A stretch of DNA of 64,000 nucleotides from NCBI GenBank assembly GCA_030159075.1, contig BROG01000127.1, positions 1,117,501 to 1,181,500 of the forward strand, written 5' to 3'. The position numbers and the translations under genes are program-made. Below, in pieces: positions 21,601-33,600 of the stretch. The DNA comes from Atrina japonica (taxonomy: Eukaryota; Mollusca; Bivalvia; Pterioida; Pinnidae). Within the stretch, counting starts at the first letter, position 1, and the number at the start of each line of letters is the position of its first letter. The notes below the pieces were generated by a model. That model was not told where the DNA came from, ran no database searches, and worked only from the letters and a program-made list of their open reading frames with translations.

Positions 21601-24600
21601 ACCTGTCTGGGGATCAATTACAGTCCAATCGTTTACAGAACAAGGAACTTTCTCAGGATCAATTACAGACACTTACAGAACAAGCACTAGTTTCAGGATC
21701 AATAACAGACACCTACAGAACAGAGACCTGTCTCGGGACCAATTACAGACACTTAAAGAACAGGGAACTGTTTCAGGATAAATTACAGTCACTTAAAGAA
21801 CAAGGTACTTCTCAGGATCAATTACAGACACTTACAAAACAGGCACTTGTCTCAGGATAAATTACAGACACTTACATAATAGAGACCTGTCTCAGGATCA
21901 ATTACAGACACTTACACAACAGAGACTTGACTCAGGATCAATTACAGACACTTACAGAACAGGGACTTGTCTCAGGATCAATTACAGACACTTACAAAAC
22001 AGGGATGTGTCTCAGGATCAATGACAGACAACTACAGAAAAGGGACCTTTCTCAGGATCAATTACAGACAACTACAGTACAGAGAACTGTCTCAGGATAA
22101 ATCACAGACACTTACAGAATAGAGACCTGTCTCAGGATCAATTAAAACACTTACAGAACAAGGAACCTTCTCAGGATCAATAACAGACACTTACAGAACA
22201 AGAAACTTTCTCAGGATCAATTACAGACACTTAAAGAACAGGCACTTGTCTCAGGATCAATTACAGACACTAACAGAACAGAGACCTGTCTCAGGATCAA
22301 TTACAGATGTATACAGAAGACAACAGTCCATAGATCAGTAACAGACAAAACAATCTTGATTATTACATCTAATGTATCAACTTATAGAGCACTGTTTTTG
22401 TGTTAATATTGACTGACACAAAAGATAGCCCTTAGTTCAAGTATAATCATACTTTGAATGTCAAGTTTGAGAAGAAACATCTGCTGTTTATATTATATAT
22501 TTCTGTACGGTCTTCTCCAAACTTATCATTCTTAGGTAAGGTACACATGTCCTGAAATTAAAAATAAATATAAAACATTTAACACAAATATATTTAATGT
22601 ACAGATATTTTAATTACAAGCTATTACCAACAAATCTAACAAAGATCAAAACATTTTTATAAAATTATATTCCTAAAAAAGGTTCCCTCATTTTCTTAGG
22701 GCTAATTTCAGATAAATTGAAATACTTTGGACATGGTTTAATTTTGGCCAGTTTGGCTAACTGTTACATTGGGCAGAACTTAACTTTCCAAATATGGGCA
22801 GCCAGATTGCTTTTATTATGATTTTTCAGTTTTTAGAATGTATATACACCATCTATTGATAGAGAGCCTGACAAAGGTCAATACAATTTTGTTAGAGAGT
22901 TTGCCAGTTTACATGAGGAAGGGCAGGGCCCGAAGTCACCAAATTTACTCAGTACTCAAGCTCAACCATCTTTTTCATGATTTTAAGGTAAAAACACGCA
23001 AAAATTAATTCTGTAACTAGACATATTTGTATATCGACAGCATACAATTTTAAATTGTGATCAAAATTATTGTTAATTTGAAGAAAACTTCAGAAATATT
23101 AAAAAATAGTTTGAGTACGTACTCAAATTTTGAGTACCGTACTCAACGTATTTATTAATTTTTACATGAAAATCATAAGTGTGACACCAAAATTTATATG
23201 TGAATGATGAAAAATAATAATATGTTTCTGAATTACTCAAACCCAAAATTTTACAAGCAATTATACAGTCAAAATAACGAAATAAAAGTTGAGCTTGAGT
23301 ACGGAGTAAATTTGGTGATTTCGGGCCCAGAGGTCTCTTCTTGGGTACATTATATACAGGTTCTCTCTTCCAACATTCAAAACTGGCCTCCAGCAATTGA
23401 CTGAAAAATTGTTGAGTGTGGCATAAAACAACATTCATATTTAAACTTTACATCCGTGTAGTTATCCTTTATTGTATTATTTGGTATAATGGAAACTAAA
23501 TGACATGTGAACACATAAACGACTCACCCCTGGTTTGGCTACATAAACTTGACAATTGCTATTGCCTATAAGAACATCACATGTACCCCTGTGTCTATGA
23601 AGAAAATGACATCCTGATGTGCTGTACAATTAACAAGAAAAGAATAGACACATTATCAGACAATGACATCTAAATGTACTGTACAATTAACAAGAAAACT
23701 GTACAATTAACAAGAAAAGAATAGACACATTGTCAGACAATGACATCTAAATGTACTGTACAATTAACAAGAAAACTGTACAATTAACAAGAAAAGAATA
23801 GACACATTGTCAGACAATGACATCTAAATGTACTGTACAATTAACAAGAAAAGAATAGACACATTGTCAGACAATGACATCTAAATATACTGTACAATTA
23901 ACAAGAAAAGAATAGACACATTATCAGACAATGACTTCTAAATGTACTGTACAATTAACAAGAAAACTGTACAATTAACAAGAAAAGAATAGACACATTG
24001 TCAGACAATGACATCTAAATGTACTGTACAATTAACAAGAAAACTGTACAATTAACAAGAAAAGAATAGACACATTATCAGACAATGACATCTAAATGTA
24101 TTGTACAATTAACAAGAAAAGAATAGACACATTGTCAGACAATGACATCTAAATGTACTGTACAATTAACAAGAAAACTGTACAATTAACAAGAAAAGAA
24201 TAGACACATTATCAGACAATGACATCTAAATAAATGTACAATGTAAGAAAATTAACAATTGTCAACAATGACTGTAAATGTATTGTACAATTAACAAGAA
24301 AAGAATAGACACATTATAAGAAAATGACATCTGAATGTACTGTACAATTAACAAGTAAAAGAAAAGAATAGACACATTATCAGACAATGACATCCAAATG
24401 TATTGTAAATTAACAAGATTTCACATTATAAGAAAATGACATCCAAATTTTGAAATAACAAGATTTCTTCTTTTTTATTGTTTTGTTTTGTTTATTGTTG
24501 TTTAATGTCGCACTCAAGAATCTTTCACTCATATGGAGACATCACCAAATGCCGGTGAAGGGCTTCAAATTTTGGCATATGCTCTGCACTTATGGCCATT

Positions 24601-27600
24601 GAGCAGTGAGGGTTCTTTAAAGTGCTGACACCGACTGTGACACGGGCCCTTAATTTTTACTGTCTCATCTGAAAGACAGGAAACCAACCTGCCACCGGCT
24701 GGACTCGAACTCACGACCTCACAATCAAGAGTCGAGCGTGCTACCGACTGAGACAGGTCTGCTCTTGAAATAACAAGAAAATAACAAAGTGTACTTCAGA
24801 GTACTACAGGCACTATATGTATATGGCATAAAAATGCATCAGTCAACAAACATGGATACAGTTCCAATAAACAACTGTATCATAACAGATCAGTTACTCA
24901 GTTACATCACTAGGTGACAATTTGAGTGATGTTGATACACAATGTTGTAGCTTGGCTCCCAGATAATGATTCAAAGAGTGAAACAATTATTGAAATTCTA
25001 ATAACTGAAATGAGAACTTGTTTGTGAGGCTAATTCTGTACACTGACATGTTATTATACAATTACTAACTTCGGATGACAAAAATATCCTGTTTTTTCTT
25101 GACATGATGGCTTCAATCCAAATTGACACCCCTGACCTGAAATTTAAAATTATTTCTTAAAGTACATGTAAAGTCAACAAAAATGGCTGAACTTAAATGT
25201 ACAGTGACGTGCCAGAAATGAGTTTAATTTTCATGGCGTCATTTACTAACCAGTTTGTTGTATGGACTATTTAGAGCTTGTTCATATCTAGAAATGTAAG
25301 GTTATAATTTACCTAATGCTTGGTTATACGTCCTCTGGCCTTGATGATGGCTGAAAGTGGATTTGGGATGGAATCATATAATTTTTCAATGAGATTCACG
25401 AGAATTTCTGACCAAAAGGTTTTAATAGTGTCTTCAAGTAAAACAGAGGTCTTGATGTAATGGACATGTTTTGTCAGTTCAATCTTTATGTATCTCCAAA
25501 TATTTTCTATGATATTCATGTCTGGACTCTGGGGAGGTAGTTCCATCACATTTATGTTATTTTCATTCATAAATTTTAATACCACAGACACATGATGAGC
25601 TGGTGCATTATCGTCCTGATAAACATAGATGTTGTCAGGGAAATGACGACTAACAACTGGCCATAGAAAATTATCAATGATATCAATATATTTTCCAGAG
25701 TCTATAGTACCTTTAAAATCAGTCAAAGGTCTGGGTCCGTGATATTTTTTAGCAACCCCACACCATCAAACTCTACACCATTTCCTGGGTTTAAACATTC
25801 CAGGGTCCATTTTCTCTGTCTCCACACCATAACTCTGTTATCCATTCTAATTTCGATCTTACATTCATCACTGAATATTATATTTTTCCAGTATTCACCA
25901 ACAGTGAAATATCTCTTGGTTTGACACCACTGCAATCTCTTTTTATGTTAGCTTAACAAATTCGTATAGATTTTCGAACAACACCCTTTTTAAAACTGGC
26001 CTCTCTTCTGTTCCTAATTCTCTGTACATTGTTTGCAAAGGATGTCCCGTTTGCTCAGAAATATTTCTTTTTTAGAAATACTGGCCTCAAACAATGCATA
26101 AATTACTTTTCTTTCAGCCAAACACATTTCTTTTCTTAGAGCAGCCATTATACATACGGAAACGAAAATGTCAACACAACAGACGATAGTAAACATCCTG
26201 TTGAACCAAATCTGACATTGACACTTGAACCACGCATGTGCAAAAAAAGAAAAAATAACTCTTACTTAGTTACGGAGAAACACCTTCCTAAGCATCTAGT
26301 GATAGTGCAAATTATGCATGACGTCATATAAATTATACTCATTTCTGGCACATCACTGTACATGCAATCAAATTTTATCCAAATAGCCTTATATTGGGCC
26401 TAAAAATTACCACAAAATATCAAGCATTAGGCATATTAGACAAAATGTGTCAGATTTAAGTTGTAACATTTAGTGATTTGTGATAACAGTAGGGTCAGTG
26501 ATGATCAAAACCAACTCTATGTAAGACCATCCTTAAAATTGTTGGTTTGCTTATAATGACTACCATTATTATTCCAACAATTTCACCACCTGACAGGATT
26601 TTGGGATACAATAACACAAATATATCCCATCAAAGATAATATTGGTAGTTTGTTTTCTTCAAAAAAATGTGTTTAAATGGAATTGATAAATGGTAATTAT
26701 GAGTTTATCCAGAATCAAATAAACTTTATTTTATCAATCAATTGCAACTTACAACATTGGTTATTATTTTAAGTGAAGTCAATTAATGAGTCGTTTCTGA
26801 TGTGCTTTTTTTTTTATAAGATCTAATTCGATACAACAATACAATCTCTAAGGAATGAGCATGGCTGTTATATACAGCAGTCAGTGTAAGGTTAAATAAG
26901 GAACAAAACCAACACTGCAGTCAAACTTGTCTACAAAAGCCACTCAAGGGGATATGAAAAAAGTGACTGTTAAAGAAATGTGGTCATTATAAAAAACTGA
27001 ACCAAGATTATGTTTCAAATGACCTTCACAGGCAGGTGCCCTATATACAAAGGTGTCCTTTAATGCAAGTTTGACTGTATATGCCAGTAATAAAATACAA
27101 AATTAGAGTGGAATCTCGTTATCTCAAATTTCATGGAACCACCCCTTTTACTTTGAGATATTCAGAATTTGAGATAACCAAATTTTGATAAACATATTTT
27201 TCTATTCACAAAAATTGGGACCTGTTGTTCCTGCTTTGACATATTCGGAATTTCAACTCATCCGATTTCGACATAATGAGATTCCATGGTTTTAACTGAT
27301 ACTCTGTATAAGTGATTGGTTAGAAAAAGTATTGTGACAGTGTTTCCATAAGCATTAAGTTTGAGTGTAACAAAAAGAAGTCAATTACACAAGTCAAAAG
27401 TTAATGCACATTTGATGTTAATAGCTGTAATCCTACCTAGGTTTATTGCATGCATAACAGTTTTACTTCTCTCCGACCTTTTCCCCAATGATATATCTCA
27501 GCATTCTTGTAATTAACCCGGTACCATCCACTGTCTTCAAATACAGCAAGTGTAACTGGGTCAAGTACAGCTAATTCTGGCTGTAATGTTGGTACATACA

Positions 27601-30600
27601 AAATATGTAATAAAAATATGTAATAAAATGTTTGTAAAATATCAGGAAAACTATAATTTGAACCACACTGAAAATATAGACTTCAGAGGTTTCCACAAAT
27701 ATTTTGGAATGAAAAAGAAGATAAAATTATATGTGGATTTTATATCAAATTGTCACACAGAAATATTTTGGACTGAAAAATTAGGTTAAACTGTACCAGA
27801 ATGTTATGTGTATGCATAAAACTGCTAAATGTTTTGCTACAGTCAAACAAAGATATTTACGTATGCTTCATAATTGGAGAAGGCCCTTTTATATTAAATT
27901 TAGTATGCTAAATTACCAAAAAAAAAAGTCCATTTTGTGCAGCTGAAGAAAAGTCAGTTCATCATGAAAAAATCGACAATTAGCTGTTATATACATGATA
28001 TACTTATGTTCTTATTTCAAAGTGATATTAGTACATTCAAAGGAAATATGAAAGTACAAATTTGATTTGATATTTCAGTCTACCCAATATAACAAAGAAT
28101 GGTTGAAGCAGATACAATGTTTTAAAGATTACATATGTGGAATTTAAAGCCAAGAGAAGCTAATATAGAGAATGTGATGAAAAGAAAGATAACTGACTTA
28201 CCAGACCAATGCTTGGTGTCATCAAAGAACCATACATCAGAAGTTCATCCCAATGTGACTGGATTACACCATTCTATAATATAAAAGTGTAAGATGAAAG
28301 TTCATCCAAGGTGACCCAAGTACATCAATCTGCAATGTAATGTGTAAAATGAGGGTCGTCCAAGGTGACTTGAGTACATCATTCTACAATGTAAAGTGTA
28401 ACATGAATGTCATCCAAGGTGACCTGAATACATCATTCTGCAATGTAAAGTGTAAAATGAGGGTTGTCCTAGGTCACCTGAGTACATCATTCTACAATGT
28501 AAAGTGTAACATGAAGGTCATCCAAGGTGACCTGAATACATCATTCTGCAATGTAAAGTGTAAAATGAGGGTTGTCCTAGGTGACCCAAGTATATCATTC
28601 TACAATGTAAAGTGTAAAATGAAGGTTATCCAAGTTGTAGAAGTGCAATATAAAAGGTCATTTTACAATGTAGAAGTGTAAAAGAAAATGTCATTTTTTA
28701 TGTAAATGTGTAATATAAAGGTTGTACAAGGTGACTTTATCACATCATTTTACAATATTAAAGAGTAATATGAAGGTCGTCCTGAGTACATCATTTTACA
28801 AAGTAAATGTGTTTTGAAGGTCATTCCAAGGTGATATAATTAAATCATACAACAAAGTTAAATATGTGATACGAAGTTATTCTCACTATGATTTGATTAA
28901 ATTATGCTTAAATGTAAAATGTCAATGTAAAGGTCAGCCCAGCATGGCTTAACTTTACATCATTCTACAAGCCCCTTAATACTCTGTCATACATAAGCAA
29001 CATTTTTATTTCTGGTTGCATAAGAAGCATTATATATCTATCATAAATTTGTATCATAACACCCAGTATGTGAAATACAGAAGAATTCAGATGAACATCC
29101 TCACCTTCCAAATTAATAGAAGCTGATCAATATATTTCATTTTGTTATTTTCTAAGGATATCAACCACAAACCTGTACTTGCATAGGCCCACCATATCTG
29201 GAGTTTGTATAACATCCAAATTGTTTTTGTGTCTCCCTGACAACAGCGGGGGTTACCATTCTGTATATGCTGTCCACTTTTCTGAACATTGTTTCACTTC
29301 TTTGTTTACACTCAATCCTACTATCTATGATCATGTAAATTGGAAAAAAAATCTGAGTTCATGAATATTTTAGATATCAGTTACAATACTGGAAAATTAT
29401 GGGGGAACTGATGTAATGTGCCAAGGGACTATTCAAAGCTTTTACCACACACTGATCCAAGTAGCCCTGAAATGTACCCCTCATGTTTAACATGCAACCT
29501 TGCGGTGTAATGATTTAACCAATTTTTGTGTAGACTTGTTAAGTAGTACATTTGTATGGATTTACAACAAAAAACTTCAATGGTTGTATAGCCAGACTGC
29601 ATTCACTTTTGTTTTTTCTTGATACAATGTGCTGGCAATAATAAGTCATTGATATTTCAATTGCAAAATTAGATTATGGGTACTGCATTATCACCCTGTT
29701 ACTATTGATAAATAAACAAATGGTTACTGTTGGTCTTTTATTTTGGGTATAACAAACTATAAGGTAAAATAGAAAATTTTCTAAGTAAATGAAGCAAAAA
29801 ATTCAAATCATAGCGACCTAGTTTTCCTTGGCATGGAACATTGATCACATAACAACTCCACAAGCCAACTTCTCTGGCATGTAATGTTTTCAACTCTGGT
29901 CATTGTAGGTCTAATAATTAGGATGTTACAAACAAAAACGTAATGGTCAACCAAAATAATGATGTCCAACAGATGGCCTGGACTCACCAATCTATAAGCC
30001 ACATTTGTGCAATTCAGTTAAAAATCAGCCAAACATACAACATATATAAAGTACCTTGGTGGTTACATTGCTGAAACTTGCTGAACAATTTATTTGAAAA
30101 TCCTAGAGCATGGAGTATTTCATGAAACATAGTCTGAAAATAAAAGAAAATATGAGTATTTACCATTATTTGTAACAAAAACTTACATAAAATATTACTT
30201 TTTTTTATGTTTTTAATACTTTAAATATTGGTGAAAAAGGGCTACACAAAATTTGGCTGTTACACTGTTTGTTTATTGTTGTTGTAACGTCCCACTCTAG
30301 AATCTTTCAATCATATGGAGAAGTCACCAAATGCCGGTGAAGGGCTTCAAATTTTGGCCTATGCTCAGCACTTATGGCCATTCAGCAATGAGGGTTCTTT
30401 AACATGCCGGCACCTACTGTGACACGGGACCTCAGTTTTTACTGTCTCATCCGAAAGACAGGAAACCAACCTGCCGACTCTAACTCACAACCTCATGATT
30501 AAGAGTTGAGCATGCGCTGGCTGTTACACAAAATTTAGAAATGGCTCAGAAAGCCACTTAAAATATGAGATATAAAAGAGAAACTGTCACAAAATATAAC

Positions 30601-33600
30601 TGTTGCTTGTGACAGAAAATTAATATGGAACAGAAATTGACAAAAAAATATGACTCTTGTTTTGGACAGAAAACTAAAACATAAAACAGAACCAATGCAC
30701 ATATGGCTGCTTTTTTATTTTAAACAAAATTGTAATATGGAATAGAAAGCGACACAAAATATGGCTGTTGTTTGTTTACACAAAATTGAAATGTAAAAGA
30801 GAAGCTGACAAAACTTGTGTCCTATATAGCTTAAACATGACTGTATTATAAACTATTACCTTAAATAAATGATGCTCAGTAAACTGGTCTGATTTGAGTT
30901 GTGTTGGACAAACATTGATATATCCTGCTATAGGTCTGTCATACTGGTCTGTTTGACAATAAGTAGCATAAGCTAGTAGTCGGCTTCCCTAGACAGATAA
31001 AAACATAGCCGAATAAATATTCTATTTTTACGTAGAATTATTGGAGTTAATCTTTGTTCATGTATCTTGTCATACGTAACAATATACAATTTTCAATATG
31101 ATCATATATTATTTGTTATTACAGTTTTCAGACACACACACACACACACACACACACATTTTAGGAAAACTCAGTGTTACAAAACTCTACACTTTAAAGT
31201 AATTTTTTTCATATGCTGCAAATATCTAATTACAATATTAATTCAATTACCAAAAATTAAGTTCTTTCTTATCAATAAATATGTAAGATCATGACCTTAT
31301 ATATCTAGAATTGGTTTTCAAGCATGTCATACAGTTTTTGATAACCAATCATAAGTCAAAAACCCCAAGTTTCAAACTTTCCTAGGTGTCCCCTTTAACT
31401 TCAACCCATCAGAGTTTCTTCTGTATATTACTTCAAAACTGACAGACAAACTTACACATACTGTTTATTTCATTGTTACATTAAAGAAATCAATATCACA
31501 ATCAATGAAGTAATTATAAGAAAATGACGACAATATTTAAATAAACTGTCTTACTTCTTTGACATAACATGAGTCAGTCATGACTGTTGAAACGTATAAA
31601 ATATAATCTGTGTTCTTTACTCCTTGTCCCACTGGAAATATCTCTGTTAAAGGTTCTGAACCTGTTTTATTCCATATGGAAAGTCCATCCAAGTGATTAT
31701 CTGGGATCTGGAATAAGTACAGACAAACTCACAGAGAACACATTGATTTGTTAGTGCTTCTTAGAACTACAATACAACATGAAGTAACAGAAACAAAGAC
31801 ATCAATAATAATAGTATTAATACTACAGAACAACGACAAAGTTGAATTGGTTTGGTATAACATGATCAAACTACAGTGGAATCTTGTTGTCTCGAAATTC
31901 ATGGCCCATCACCCCTATTACTTCAAGACATCCAGAACGGGAGATAACCAAAATTTTAATTATTACATCTAAATATACCAAAAAAGGTGTGACCAGCCAT
32001 TCAATTTTGACTAAACCGGAATTTTGACTCATCCGATTTTGACATAACAAGATTTCATTGTATACTAAAGATCTGATTCATATACTTACTGAATCTTTTT
32101 AATATAGACCCGAGTTAAAAATATGCATTTATTTGTGACAAAGTAGATGTTTTTTATTTGTTTGAATGGTGTCTTATGCAATCTTTTTATTATAGACCCG
32201 AGTTAAAAATATGCATTTATTTGTGACAAAGTAGATGTTTTTTATTTGTTTGAATGGTTTTTTTTTCAGTCATATGGTGATGACCAGTTTTTGATGGTCG
32301 AGGAGAGAACTTGGTTACAATGTAACTGAGACCAATGGCCTTCTGCCAGTAAATTGGCAAAACACATGTCAGGGAGATATCAGATCACCTTGCCTAACAC
32401 CCCTAGACTTATCTAACACCCAACACTGAAGTTATGTTTAATATATACCTATTACAACATGTGAAAAACTTACCTTAAACTCATTAAGACATGTTTCTTC
32501 TCTGTATTTTCTGTTGAAAGTGGCACATCTAAATATAGACCAGCAAAGAAATGTTATTACACCAAGTTTACAACACACTGGGGGGTGGGGGTGGGGTGGG
32601 GTGTTGAATCTTAAAATATAATTTAATTTGACTAGTGTTGTATTGTCAACAATTTGGTGTAAATGTCTGCCTGTTTTTAATGATGAAAGAAAAAAAGATC
32701 AGTAACAATGTACTCAGAAAAAGAGTGATAATTCAACTTGATCCTAGAATGATAAGTCAACTACACCTACATCTATATGTACTGTAATAGTTTAAATAAA
32801 CTCAATGTATTATGTGATGATTTTGGAATTCAATTATCACCTTTTTGTGTATAGTGCAAAAACCAACACAAAGTTCTGAGTATATGACTGGTTGTAAAAT
32901 ATGTTAATACATGTAGATAAAGATACAAATGAATGCATCTGATGAAAAAAGAAACAGCAGCTTACTTTCCAACATTTCTTCCTTCTGTCCATTCACTGAA
33001 GCAAGAACCTGCTCTTTTCAAGAATAAACTTCCATTGACTGGCATAACTACATTATACATAAAAATATAAATAACATAAACTGAGAAATAAAAAGTAAAC
33101 ATGTTGTACCTCCAGGATTAATACGACTCCAATACAAAATAAATTTACAATTAGTCGAGTACTTTCAGAATCTTTTCAAAAACATATTTCAAGAACCTAC
33201 TTACAATATATCTTGTTATTTCCGAAATGTATACAGAAAACTTGAACAAACATTGATGTTAAACATTTGTGAAACAACATCGGTAAGGATTTAAAAAAAA
33301 ATATATGTTTATCATGGTAGGGAGTCTAAATTTTTGAAATTCCATCTTAGAGGGTACATATACCTAGCATATCACTGAAGCACAATCAGACACTGATACC
33401 TAATAACAAGTTGTTACCTGATAACATGGTGATATCTACATGTGTAATAACATGCTGTGACCTGATGACATGGTGTGACCTGATAACATGGTGATATCTA
33501 CATGTGTAATAACATGGTGTGACCTGATAACATGGTGTGACCAGATAACATGGTGTGACCTGATAACATGGTGATATCTACATGTGTAATAACATGCTGT

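Noticed and set aside
24680..24766. A tRNA gene
   Set aside because: Box A and box B are present, but the acceptor stem does not close and the sequence continues into a SINE body shared by three copies. The same applies to 36303-36400 and 37840-37935.
27437..27477. Longer exon 9 of the metallopeptidase ending at CTAG|GTAGG or GAA|GTAAAA
   Set aside because: The first gives an in-frame stop. The second requires another acceptor and disrupts the W-G-x-G-x-G-C spacing, whereas the GTCGGA donor preserves it.
28340..28681. 113-codon plus-strand frame with repeated CKMRVV-type units
   Set aside because: A 54-bp intronic minisatellite, also a multiple of three, on the strand opposite to the host gene.
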